A stretch of 64,000 bases of DNA from Portulaca oleracea (lineage: Eukaryota > Streptophyta > Magnoliopsida > Caryophyllales > Portulacaceae): positions 29,023,317 through 29,087,316 of the forward strand of contig CM055876.1 in assembly GCA_029582165.1 (NCBI GenBank), written 5' to 3'. Shown here in pieces: positions 46,538 to 58,081 of this stretch (positions are counted from its first letter, which is position 1; each line of letters opens with the position of its first letter). The position numbers were made by a program, and so were the translations under genes. The notes beneath the pieces were generated by a model. The model saw only the letters and a list, made by a program, of their open reading frames with translations, did no database searches and was not told the DNA's origin.

Positions 46538-47422
46538 ATGGCCTCCCTTCAAACCCCAACCACAACTTTCAACTATCTCCCAAGTTTGAGGCCACCCATA
46601 TTTGATGGGGAGAATTATCAAATGTGGAGTATTCAAATGAAAACATTCTTCATGGCGCAAGGTTTATGGGATGTGGTAGAAAAGGGATATGATAAACCAC
46701 CTATGAAGGAGGAGAAGGATGCAAAAGAAAAGAAGAAGGATGGAGAAGAAAAGTCAGATGAAGAGGAAAAATCATCATGGGATGAAAGTAAGGAGGCACA
46801 ATATCAAGAGAATTACAAGAGGGATATTACGACCCTTCATTACATCTATCAAGCAATCACTCCAACAATCTTCCCTCGGATTATGGCTGCGACAACGACC
46901 AAGGAGGCTTGGACAATCTTGAAGGAGGCATACCATGACACTGACAAGGTAATATCCATTAAACTACAAACTTTGTGGAAGGATTTCGATACCTTATTGA
47001 TGAAGGAGGATGAAACAATTCAAGCATTCTTCGATCGTGTCACTAGCATAGTACATAAAATTAGAATATATGGAGACATGATCGAAGATAAGAAGGTGAT
47101 ACAAAAGGTACTAAGGAGCCTTCCACCAAAGTTTGATCATATAATGGCTGCAATAGAAGCATCTAAAGATCTATCTACGCTCACCCTCACTGAGTTAGCA
47201 GGGTCTCTCCAAGCACATGAGGAGAGAATGCGTAGATTCACACACCAGCCACTAGAGCAGGCTTTTCAAGCCAAATTAAAATCCTCCAACCATGAGAATA
47301 AAAAGGAGAATAGCCATGGTAGAAATTTCCAACATAGGAAGACACCACCCAATAACCGTGGCAGGGGGAGAGGAAATTACAAGAATCAAAGAAGTCATGG
47401 AGATCAAAGGTCAAGCCCATAG
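46538..47422 (+). pseudogene. Copia gag (UBN2 domain)
   Basis: The 294-codon open frame begins MASLQTPTTTFNYLPSLRPP and has the UBN2 signatures FDGENYQMWSIQMKTFF and QTLWKDFDTLLMKEDETIQ, then a Lys/Arg/Asn-rich tail (NNRGRGRGNYKNQ). It ends at a TAG (47420-47422) exactly where the first zinc knuckle begins. The following pol frame is in the same phase, so this stop probably arose by mutation in a single gag-pol frame. The first knuckle also lacks its last Cys (CKMTNHDTNDF). Confidence 0.88.
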
Positions 47423-48270
47423 TGCAAGATATGCAAGATGACGAATCATGATACAAATGATTTTCGGTTCAAATGCAAGAAATGTACATGGCACATACAT
47501 CATGTACGAGATTGTAGGAACCGACAACGGGATGAGGCCAACTTCATGGAGAAAGACGACCCAAGCAAAAACGTATTCTACTCATGTTTGAACGCCACAC
47601 AAGAAGCACAAGACTCATGGTACGTGGATAGCGGTTGTTCCAACCATATGATGGGAAATCGAGATTCCTTCGTGGAGCTGAATGAAGACATAAAATTCAA
47701 CATCACACTTGGTGATGGGAGAACACGTGAAGCCGCCGGCAAGGGAACATTCGCAGTAAAGGCAAAAAACGGCTCGACCAAGTATATTCAAGACGTCCTT
47801 TACGTACCTGGGCTAGCTCATAATCTCCTAAGTGTGGGCCAACTCCTTCAAAAAGGCTATCAGGTGAACTTTGATGACGATAGATGCATCATAGTTGACA
47901 AGAAAATGCACCAAGTGATAGCATCTATCGCAATGGAGCCCAACAAGATTTTCCCCTTATCAATGCCAACGAAAGAGAAGGTGACCCTCAGCTCCATCAC
48001 GGATGCCACAACCTTATGGCATCAAAGGTATGGCCATATAAACCTTGACAGTCTTAAAGTCTTGAAGCGAAAGAACATGGTTATTTGTTTACCCACAATA
48101 GAAAATAAAAGGAATATATGTGAGGGCTGCATAATGGGAAAAATGCATAGATTACCATTCACTAAAACCACGTGGAAAGTTAAAGCACCCCTACAGCTTG
48201 TCCATGCTGATATTTGGGGTCCAGCACGTAATCCTAGCCTGGGAGGCAAAAGATACTTCTTATTGTTCTT
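47423..48270 (+). pseudogene. Copia pol 5' part: zinc knuckle, protease, integrase start
   Basis: It lies in the same phase as gag. It contains a second zinc knuckle (CKKCTWHIHHVRDC), an intact protease active site (WYVDSGCSNHMMG), the pre-integrase zinc region (LWHQRYGHIN ... CEGCIMGKMHRLPF) and the start of the integrase core (LVHADIWGPARNPSLGGK). Coding similarity to copia stops at about 48270, where sequence of the nested Ty3-type element begins. The remaining catalytic residues of integrase are missing. Confidence 0.88.
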
Positions 48271-48396
48271 AGTAAAGGAGTCTATGATGACTTCAAAGCC
48301 TTTAAGAAGAAAGCTTGTAATTTCTTTGCGAAGAAGGCGAACAAGAGAGTTGATGTTCAAAGTTTGAGGACAAACTTTTTTTCAACCGGGGGAGTA

Positions 48397-49414
48397 TGAT
48401 GTATATTTGATGGCCATATACATCAAGGACATCAAGGAAGACATCCAATATACATCATAGGAGCCTAATACTCGGTTATATGGACAAAGAGCATCATAAA
48501 CTCAAGTATCCCTCTCGTTTGAATGATTTCAACAAGGGCAGTTTGGTAATTTACTCTATAACTCTAGATACATGCGTCTAATGAGGAAGTCATCCAAAGA
48601 CATATTGAAGAGCATTGAAAGAGCTTTCCAATGGTTTTTGAATCTTGGAAAACGGACAAGTATTGAAGGAGTTATAGTCTTTTCTTTCTAGAGTTGTATT
48701 TTAGAGTTTTTATGATGTAATAAATGTGTAGGATGATGTAAGCCTCAAGGGGCCTAATTTCTTGAATAGTACACGTCCTAGGGGGCTTAGGATTACTATA
48801 AATACCCCCTTAGGCCTCTTGTAATCTCATTCATTCAATAAATCAAATACAAACACAAGGTGTTGTTTTCTCTCTAGCTTTTGCTAGTATTTCGTTTCTT
48901 TTGAGGGAGATTCGATTCTATCATCTTCTTCTAGCTTAGGGTGGCATCCTAGGTGGTGATAGGAAGAGATTGAAGCATTCTTGAAGGTGGTGTGGCTGTA
49001 TCCTCCAAGAATCTTCAAAGCCAATATCATTCATCATTCAAATCGTGAGTTTCTTTCTAGTTCTTTTGATCTTGTTTTTGTTTCTACATTGTTTCAAATT
49101 CAAGATTCATTTGAATATCATTCAATAATTCAAGAAACTTACATTCCATCCATTCCTACATTCATTTCATTCATCCATTTCGTCCATTCCATTCGTTTAT
49201 CCATCCATTCATTCATACATTCGTTCATTCAATCTTAAAGAACCACTTAAAGTTCCTAGTCTTTTGTATAATTTGATCATCCTTGATCCTATTATACATC
49301 ATTTCATTCAAATTGGTTGATCTTTAAGAACTTTGAGAAGCAAGATTCTTATCTTGGTTTTTAAAGATCCCGTTTCCAAGTATAATGAGATTCCATTGAT
49401 CCCGTTATACATCA
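48397..49414 (+). repeat. 5' LTR of the nested Ty3-type element
   Basis: This 1,018-bp LTR starts tgatgtatatttgatggcc and ends ccgttatacatca. A TATA-like actataaatacc lies at 48794-48805, followed by a polyadenylation-like aataaatcaaa. The distal part holds an array of cattcatt/ccattc words (about 49105-49235). Confidence 0.92.
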
Positions 49415-49664
49415 AAATTGGTATCAGAACTTAGGAGTTGATTCTCTTAGTTCTTGATCTATCTTTTACTATCTTTTCACCATCTTTCCATCACAAAATC
49501 ATTCCCCGTCATCTCCCATATACACGTCCACCATTAGCTCCACAAAGAAACTCCATCAAGAAACCCATCCTCTAACCCAAACACATTCCCCCATTTCGTT
49601 CCTTACATTTCCCCATTAAACCGTGAGTCTTGTTTGAGTCTTTCTTCATTAAGATTCATATTCT

Positions 49665-51335
49665 ATGGCTTGCAAAAGATCTAGCATGAATTCACAAAGT
49701 GATTTGCAACGTTTGAAGCAACAAATTCATGATCTCACCAAACACATGGAAGAACTTAGGATCCTTCAAAAGGGATCAAGAAGCGCAAGCTCACGTATGG
49801 TACATTCTTATGAGGGTGAATATGAAGCACCTTATGAAAGGAGTAAACGTTCCAGCAAGAAGAATGGAAATAAATTTCAAGAAGAGTTCTTGCCATTCAA
49901 TTACAAAGGAGACTACATCGACAAACTTGAAAAAATGGAGCAAGGGAGCAAGGATGTGGTTGAATACACAATAGAATTCAGGTGGCAACTATGGAAGTAT
50001 GCCCTTAAGGAGGATGATCCACAAGTTTTGGTATGTTACTTTCTTGGTCTTAATGATTACATTCAGCATGTTGTTGTAAATCAACCTTACACAAACTTGG
50101 AAGAGTTGAGTTCTTTAGCTCTTGATGTTGAAATACAAGTAAGGAGTAGAGAACTTTGGGAAAAAACCCATATACAACAAAGACCACCATTCCCCACAAA
50201 ACAACCAAACACAAAAGCTCCACAAAAACAGCCTATAAACCTCCCCGCTCTCATTGTCCCAAGTACATGTCTATGTTGACAAAGTTTTGATCATGTTGAA
50301 AGTGCATGCCCTAACAAGAAAGAAGTGTCTTTGGTTGGGTACCAAACGTATGATAATGAATTATTTGAGGAGGAGAATGTAGTAGAAGAGGAGTACGTAG
50401 AAGAGTGGCTTGTGACAAGGAGAGCCTTGAAAGAAGTATGTGTGGCGAATGAACATCAACAAAGAGAGTGCAAGATCTCTCATTGTACCAACAAAGGAGA
50501 AGTATGTTCATTGATCACAGAAGGAAAAAGTTGTGCCTCCTATGGTGACATTGACGCCCCTACAACAATGATCCACACGTCAAACTTGGAGAATTATTCA
50601 CGCCCTACACAATGGCTAAGTCATGACAAAGACATTCATGAGGATCCAAGAAGCTTAGTAAGTCTTTCCATTTACAAGAATTGTAGAGATTCATTATGGT
50701 ATGATATTACTTCTATGGATACTTGTCATACTTGGTCGGAAAGACCAAAGTTGCTTGATAGGAATATCAAGCATCAAGAGACATCTCTACTTCCATCTTA
50801 TACGATACGGCCTAAGGAGAATAAAAGTAACATTGTGACTATTATGAAGGAGGAATATCATGAGTATGAAGAGCATAACAGTCTCATTCTTGCAAACTTG
50901 GAGGAAAGCAAAACGGATCCAAGCAATCATCCAATTTTGAATTCTCCTATGAAACGTATCTATCATATGCTCCCAAAAGATATCAACTTGAATCTCATGG
51001 TTGAAGTGCCAAGGATTCGAAGAAGACAAGAGATTATAGTCATGGGTGATCATTCAAGAATGGATCGCTTCATATTAAATGATGAAGGCCAAATTGTAGA
51101 TTTTGAAATTTTGGAGTTACATGGAATTCCTACATCCATAATGGAGTATCGAAAATCAAAGTCCCATAATGTCTATGAGCTATTTTGGAAGAAGTTGAAG
51201 AAGTTTAGTAAAGGAGTCTATGATGACTTCAAAGCCTTTAAGAAGAAAGCTTGTAATTTCTTTGCGAAGAAGGCGAACAAGAGAGTTGATGTTCAAAGTT
51301 TGAGGACAAACTTTTTTTCAACCGGGGGAGTATGA
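49665..51335 (+). pseudogene. Ty3-type gag-protease-unknown polyprotein, one internal stop
   Basis: Two open stretches (49665-50279 and 50325-51335) share one phase and are separated by a single TGA at 50277-50279. The N-terminal part has a coiled-coil-like start (LKQQIHDLTKHMEELRIL) and the distal half of a Ty3 gag domain (EEFLPFNYKGDYIDKLEKM ... YTIEFRWQLW); the proximal half is missing. The TGA falls on the second Cys of a CCHC knuckle, whose other residues are present (QSFDHVESACP). Next comes a degraded protease-like region (VCSLITEGKSC, with Glu at the catalytic Asp position; later ITSMDTCHTWSERPKLLDR). The remaining roughly 170 codons match nothing I recognise, ending SLRTNFFSTGGV. The final stop codon is the first three bases of the 3' LTR. 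All replication enzymes are absent. Confidence 0.8.
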
Positions 51336-52351
51336 TGTATATTTGATGGCCATATACATCAAGGACATCAAGGAAGACATCCAATATACATCATAGGAGC
51401 CTAATACTCGGTTATATGGACAAAGAGCATCATTCACTCAAGTATCCTTCTCGTTTGAATGATTTCAACAAGGGCAGTTTGGTAATTTACTCTATAACTC
51501 TAGATACATGCGTCTAATGAGGAAGTCATCCAAAGACATATTGAAGAGCATTGAAAGAGCTTTCCAATGGTTTTTGAATCTTGGAAAACGGACAAGTATT
51601 GAAGGAGTTATAGTCTTTTCTTTCTAGAGTTGTATTTTAGAGTTTTTATGATGTAATAAATGTGTAGGATGATGTAAGCCTCAAGGGGCCTAATTTCTTG
51701 AATAGTACACGTCCTAGGGGGCTTAGGATTACTATAAATACCCCCTTAGGCCTCTTGTAATCTCATTCATTCAATAAATCAAATACAAACACAAGGTGTT
51801 GTTTTCTCTCTAGCTTTTGCTAGTATTTCGTTTCTCTTGAGGGAGATTCGATTCTATCATCTTCTTCTAGCTTAGGGTGGCATCCTAGGTGGTGATAGGA
51901 AGAGATTGAAGCATTCTTGAAGGTGGTGTGGCTGTATCCTCCAAGAATCTTCAAAGCCAATATCATTCATCATTCAAATCGTGAGTTTCTTTCTAGTTCT
52001 TTTGATCTTGTTTTTTGTTTCTACATTGTTTCAAATTCAAGATTCATTTGAATATCATTCAATAATTCAAGAAACTTACATTCCATCCATTCCTACATTC
52101 ATTTCATTCATCCATTTCGTCCATTCCATTCGTTTATCCATCCATTCATTCATACATTCGTTCATTCAATCTTAAAGAACCACTTAAAGTTCCTAGTCTT
52201 TTGTATAATTTGATCATCCTTGATCCTATTATACATCATTTCATTCAAATTGGTTGATCTTTAAGAACTTTGAGAAGCAAGATTCTTATCTTGGTTTTTA
52301 AAGATCATGTTTCCAAGTATAATGAGATTCCATTGATCCCGTTATACATCA
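51333..52351 (+). repeat. 3' LTR of the nested Ty3-type element
   Basis: This 1,019-bp LTR is nearly identical to the 5' LTR; visible differences include cattcact versus cataaact near 51434 and gatcatg versus gatcccg near 52304. It is followed directly by copia pol sequence (agcatggttcagg), so the right junction with the host element is intact. Confidence 0.92.
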
Positions 52352-52898
52352 AGCATGGTTCAGGAGGAAGCCAAAGTTGGATCATCTCAAAGTATTCGGC
52401 TGCATAGCATATTCACACATCCCAAAAGAGAATCGGGAAAAGCTGGATGGCAAAGGCGAAAAGTGCATCTTCATTGGCTATAGCGCAGAGTCGAAGGGAT
52501 ACCGCCTCTATAATCCAGAAACAAAGAAGGTGATTATTTCAAGAGATGTCATATTTGATGAAGCATCCCAATGGAGATGGTCAGAAGACGCATACTAAGA
52601 GTCAGCACATGAAGACCATCACATTCAAGAAATCAGAGAAGGAAGACCCAGTGACAACAGTCCTTCTTCAACTCCATCTCCTAATGGAGCTAGCACATCA
52701 CCTCCTACTATGGAGTCAAGCGACTCTCCACAGCCAACTCGGAGGTCTCAACGAGAAAGACGTCCACCTGCTTATTTGCAAGATTACGAGTGTGGCCAAG
52801 TAATTACAGCATTCTTCGCCAGCCCAATCATTATGCGAACTAGCCCATACTATTGTGGATATGTTGTCGCAGAAAAAGTCCCTAGAAAATCCTAGATA
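52352..52898 (+). pseudogene. Copia integrase C-terminal region (host element resumed)
   Basis: Reading resumes with AWFRRKPKLDHLKVFGCIAY and continues through KGEKCIFIGYSAESKGYRLY and VIISRDVIFDE, the conserved end of the copia integrase region. A frameshift follows near 52590. The next piece (STRSRRSQRERRPPAY-like, 52730-52790) is the linker before reverse transcriptase. The coding sequence then runs directly into the truncated 3' LTR at about 52871, so reverse transcriptase and RNase H are deleted. Confidence 0.85.
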
Positions 52899-53112
52899 AT
52901 TTGAGGAGCATGCTTTAAATTTTTCCTTTCTAGATTTTTCCTACCAACACCTCCTTTCTACAAGTATAAATATAGGTGGTGGGGCTTTCATTTGTATCAA
53001 TCAACAAGAGTTGTAAACAATTCTCCCTCCATCAATAAGAGTTTCTCCTTAATACAATCCTTCCTCCATTTCTACAAAACACTTTTATCTTCAAACACCC
53101 AAAAACCTAACA
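52871..53112 (+). repeat. 5'-truncated 3' LTR of the copia element
   Basis: About 242 bp match the 5' LTR from agaaaagtccctag onward and end acccaaaaacctaaca. The first 45 bp or so, and the polypurine tract, are lost at the deletion junction. Confidence 0.9.
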
Positions 53113-53117
53113 TGCTG

Positions 53118-54141
53118 AAAGTCTGAAACTTTTTTTTTATTATTAAAAGGTCGGCAGAATATGAATTCGCTTAATTGATTCAATTTTAAGGTAATTATTA
53201 ACAAATTCTATAAAATATAAATGAGGTAAATTCAAATTGTTCATGATAAATGCTTCATCGACACTACAATTTCATTTGATATTTTTTTCCTTCCACCAAA
53301 TTTGAAACTTCTACCATAACTTGAATATTGGTAATAATAAGCTCAACACCTGCCCAAAAAAATCTAAATTTGAGCAATCCCTATCCAATAGCCATCATAC
53401 TTAGATTTTAAATGATTACGAACAACGATAGATTTAATGTCCAAGATGTGCATAAATGATATTATGCATATGCTTTAAAACTTCACATTATTGGGCCATC
53501 ATATATATAACTAACTTTTTTTTATTATTAAAAGTCAAAATACTTAAAGGTACATACAAAACAGCAAACCGTATAGTAACTTTTAAAAGCAACGTCTACA
53601 GCAACAAAGAAAAGGCTTTTTTTTAAAAAAAAAAAGAAAGAAAAAGAAAAGGAGACTACCATGTAGCCTTGGTCATTGCACTATGTACTCACCTTTGGTT
53701 TTACAATTCATATATTCTTATTTAAATTTGCGAATGATGCGCTTACAACCCTTTTCTAATTTATGTTATAAGTATGAGCATAAGAAAATTAAATTTCAAT
53801 ATTGACAAAGTTTTGTACAGCCATGACTCCTTCCAGATCGCGAATATTATCGATAATTGCTTATAGAATGGACGACTGATCCCGTATATCACCACCAGTC
53901 CTCTCAATGGATCTCTTGAGATTATTCCCAATCAAACACGTTTAACTGGGGAGTTCTCAACGGATGAACTTCTTAAAAGAAAAGTGTACCTCTGTGATGA
54001 TATAAGTAATCGTTTCAATCCCTTTTAACCACATTTTTTAACCAAATTCAGAGTATTACATTTGTCCTATTTTTTTAATTTATTTGACTCTTAAAAGTTG
54101 TTCAGGATAAAGTTTTTATTATCTTTATACAAGTTAAAATT

Positions 54142-54195
<54 letters not shown>

Positions 54196-56532
54196 CAATT
54201 AACAAAGGGTTCCATCAGAATTATACATTAGGAGTTCTCAGTGTGTTCAATTTAAATTGAAGAATTTGGTTTAAGTTAAAATAATGAGTGATGATATGTG
54301 TCTTAGGATAAAATATTGCTTAAGTGTCTTCTTATGAAATTAATATTTATTATCATTTTAATTCTAATTTTTTTGACAGTTACTTATTAATTAAAAGAAG
54401 CTTGGAATGTGTTGACTACTTCAACAATTAAAATTGATACCCTAAAAAATAAACCCCATCCGTTAGGCATATTTTAGATTGTTTTTTGTAAATTTTAAAA
54501 AATATAGATAAAAGTGTGATTTTATACCATTTATATGTATTATTATAGTTATAGAAATCAATTATGTGTTTTTTTTCCAGCTTAATGACAAATATATAGG
54601 TTTTATACAACGTCAAGACACTTAAAATGTGTCTTACCCCAAGGTATTTATCATTTTCATAAAATAGTTTAAATTAGAATACCCTTGCTTGCATCGGACT
54701 CACATCATGTTGCTGCCTACTCACTCTTTACCTTGTAGTATCTAGAAACGAAGCCATCTAAAAGATGGTCCATATTTCTTTTTAGTTTGTTTTTGTTTAG
54801 CCTGGGATTTTTTTTTAGAAAAAAAGAAAAAACTATAAAAGGAATTAAAGGGATCAAATGACCTTTGCTTAAGGTAGCAACCACTCCTTAAGAAGGACTA
54901 CATAACAAAGTCACCCTCCAAGTGAATCTACACCTATACCTTTCAAATCAACAAGTTTGTCTTATATACTCTTAAGTCTTATGTCATGATAGTTATATTA
55001 GTTCACTAAGATAATTATGTATGAGTACTATTGACTTCCATTTCCATCACACAAAGGATAATATGATCAGAATACACTTATAATAGGTGGTTTCATTTCA
55101 TTATTTAGTTTAGTTTTTAGATGTGAAGATCAATGTTGTAATTAATAGTCTTCAATTATTAGATTAGAGATTTTTCTTAATTTTATGGGTGATAAACTAG
55201 CATGGTTTAATCATTATCTTAATTATTTGCTTTCAAAAAACTTAGCATTTGTTTATACTATGATGACAATTGAAAATTCAAATGTAACACCCAGGTACAT
55301 GCATGCATGGTTAACTGTGACTTAATTAAGAAGATTGAAATGATTATTTATATTAATTATTAAGGTGCACGTTTCTTTTAGAGGAAGTTCACCCGTTGAG
55401 AATATTTGAATTAAGCGTGTTTGATTGGGAGTGGTCTCGGGATGAGTGATATCCTGAAAAGTTCCCATACAACATGTGAACGAGAAAGAAGCATGCTAAA
55501 AGAACTTGTACTGAATTGTGGGATTCGGGAGAAGTTGAGGCGTTAAATAAATTTAAAGATGAACTAAGTTAAAAATAAATCTAATCCAAGACTGTACCCA
55601 AATGCCATATATTCGAAACATGCTTTTAAATTTGGACCTTACTCTAGTTAACCCTACAAACTTTATATAACTTCGGTTACTTTCGTTTGCACCAAAGGTT
55701 AGAAGACTATAAATACCGCAAAATTATTTCCACGTACCTTAAGTAGGGACTAAGGGTCTTAATGAGGTTTGGTTGCTAAAAAGTACAAACTGTTCTAACC
55801 ACATTTTTTGATAGAGAATTTTCTAACTATATAAACACACCATCTATATATATACAGTATATATATCAGGTGATAATAATATACAAATGTATAAAAGATT
55901 TTTTTTTCCATGAAAAATAGCACGTTTAACAACATTGAACTCTTTGTATTAACTATTTCCTCCATCCCAAAATGATTTTTGCCTTGAAAATTGTAACAAA
56001 ATTTTTACCCATAACTTATCAACATAGTAGTATATAATGATTTATTATTAAAAAAATTAGTACTGGTAGATCCATAACGAAAAATAATATTATTATAATT
56101 ATTAATAAATATTATATATGATAAATTTTCAATTAAAGAATAATATTAGAGATAGTAAAAGGTGAAAGAATGTGAAAGCACAGAATCCAAATTGTTACAA
56201 CTAAAGACAATCACAATGGAACATATAAGATGAATTCACCGCATGTAATCAAGCTATTTATCCTCAATCATAATTTTGCTAGTACTTTCAGTTCAGTTTT
56301 TGTACTTTTTCCTTCTTTGTTTGTTGTTTTGTCTACATTCCTTGTGCTCTCTACAAATCTACTACCATACTACATGCACTCAAAACATAATATTAATCTT
56401 AATTTTACAAGTGAATAAAACAGAATAAGCTAGTGAACATTGATACTAGTAGCTCCTAAAACATAAGCTTAGAAACATGTAAGAATTGCTTGGTGTTTAC
56501 TCCCCAAAACTTCAGCCTTTATCAATAAAATA
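53118..56532. other. AT-rich intergenic DNA
   Basis: No gene is recognised. A (TA)n microsatellite spans 54144-54194. A/T-tailed stretches at about 53515-53640 and 54805-54950 look like eroded LINE tails, but no target duplications were confirmed. A degenerate Stowaway-like left end (ttcctccatcccaaaatg) lies at about 55957, and its right end is not clear. Confidence 0.45.
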
Positions 56533-56789
56533 CTCCCTCTATCTTAAAAAATTTGTCCTGTATAATTTTATATAGTCTCCAATATATAACTATAACCGTC
56601 AAATTTTTGCATTTTAATTATCTTTTCAAGACTTATAATATTATACATGTTTAAATATTTTTTTATCACAAATCTAACGATGATAGTCTTCTAAACTAAA
56701 TCGTCATATAATTTAATAAATTAACAGTCAAAAGTTATAAAGTTTGACCCTGTTAATTAAATCGGGACAATTTTTTGGGATGGAGGGAA
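56533..56789. mobile_element. Stowaway-like MITE
   Basis: It begins ctccctctatcttaaaaaat and ends ...ttttttgggatggaggga a, with TA at 56531-56532 and 56790-56791. It lies a few hundred bp upstream of the DUF4378 gene and could affect its promoter region. Confidence 0.8.
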
Positions 56790-57631
56790 TAAAATAGAAC
56801 AAACCTGCTCCATCTCCATGACAGTTCCTCATCACTCTCCATAACTGCACTACCACACTCAGTTTTATCAGCATTTCTCTCTCTCTCTCTCTCTCATCTC
56901 CATTCTCTCTTTTCTAAGTTGATGATATGAAGATTCTTGTCACCACCTGGATTTCATTTCATAATTCATTTCCCTCTAAACTCCTTTAATTAACTTTGCC
57001 TTTGCCTTTTATTTAGTGCCTACACTGTTCTTACTTCTTAATCCTCTCTGTTTTTTCAGTTTGACAAGCCCCCAATTTGCCCATCACTTTTTCAATCACA
57101 CCCCTCATCATATCATCATATCATTCATACTTCCACTTTATACTCTTCACCTACTAATCTTTCTCCTTTTTTTTCCCCTTTGATTTCTTCTATATCTCAG
57201 CAAACCCAACTTGTTCTTCTTGGTCTTCTTCTTCTTCACTCATTTTTTTTTTATTTTTTTGGTGTCTTTTTCAGTAGTTAAAATGATTTAATATATGTGG
57301 GCTTTTGTTACACTCCCACTAAGTCAATTTGGAATCACTTGGTTTGTCATTGTTCTATGGATTTCAGCCTCTCTTCTTGTCTCTTGTTTGTGGTTAGAAT
57401 AGATAACTCTCAGCAGCTATTATAACTGGTGCCCCTTCTTCACAGATTTTTTTTTCTCCCTCAATATCTTTGTTTCTTCCTACATTCTCCTTCATGGGTT
57501 CTGGGTAGAATATGATCACTTAGAAACAGAGAATTGGGTTTTGGTCAATGCTGAGAATTCAGTTAACAGGAAGAAGAAGCACAAGAAGAAGAAGAAGAAA
57601 AAGAAGAAGAAAGGAAGCAATCTGAAAAGAG
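56790..57631 (+). promoter_or_regulatory. Promoter and 5' leader exon of the DUF4378 gene (inferred)
   Basis: The region holds pyrimidine-rich core-promoter-like sequence with a (CT)n run (56877-56894), long T/C stretches, and a GAA-rich purine tract (57565-57620) likely to lie in the 5' leader. A donor-like aagag|gtagtt at 57631/57632 pairs with the acceptor gttgcag at 58072-58078, giving a 447-bp leader intron. The transcription start was not located. Confidence 0.5.
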
Positions 57632-58081
57632 GTAGTTAATTACCACTAACAAAATTTCCCATATTCAGCTTTATTTGCATAATACTTTTAGCAACATTTG
57701 GGATTGTGATGAATTTTCTGTTTTCCTTTGCAAAGTTAGTACAGCATTTTGGTATTTGGAGAATAGTGGGGCAATAATTCTCTCTGAAGTTAACTTTTTG
57801 TTAGATGTGATCTTATTTCCACTGATCTGTTGGTGACAATCTTTGAAGAAGTTTATTAGAATACAAGTAAAAGTGAAGTCTGAGCTGAATTTTTTACATT
57901 TTAGATTCTGACACCGCTGCATTTGTCAGTACAATGCAGCATAATACTAGGGGTACAAATTTAAAAATCTGCTGTGCTCTGTGTAACTTCTGAACTTTAA
58001 GGTTATATTATGAAAATGGGAAGGTCTAAATATCTCAAAACCTCATTTATTTTCATTCTTTGTTGTGGTTGGTTGCAGAAA

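Larger units (their letters stand above)
48270..52351 (+). mobile_element. Nested non-autonomous Ty3-type LTR element
   Basis: LTRs lie at 48397-49414 and 51333-52351. The left LTR is preceded by 127 bp (48270-48396) that duplicate the 3' end of the element's own interior (51206-51332), including the polypurine tract ccgggggagta. The PBS is tggtatcagaac (49419-49430). The interior carries one reading frame (separate entry) with gag and protease-like parts but no reverse transcriptase, RNase H or integrase. The LTRs differ at only a handful of positions, so the insertion is young. Confidence 0.9.
46116..53112 (+). mobile_element. Ty1/copia element, interrupted and internally deleted, TSD tgctg
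   Basis: The 5' LTR is 46116-46405. The 3' LTR remnant (about 52871-53112) lacks its first 45 bp or so. The 5-bp repeat tgctg flanks the whole structure (46111-46115 and 53113-53117), proving both outer ends belong to one insertion. After the PBS (gtggtatcagagcc at 46406) come gag, a zinc-knuckle/protease/integrase segment, a 4.1-kb Ty3-type insertion (48270-52351), then the C-terminal integrase region. Reverse transcriptase and RNase H are deleted, the deletion running into the 3' LTR. Confidence 0.92.
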
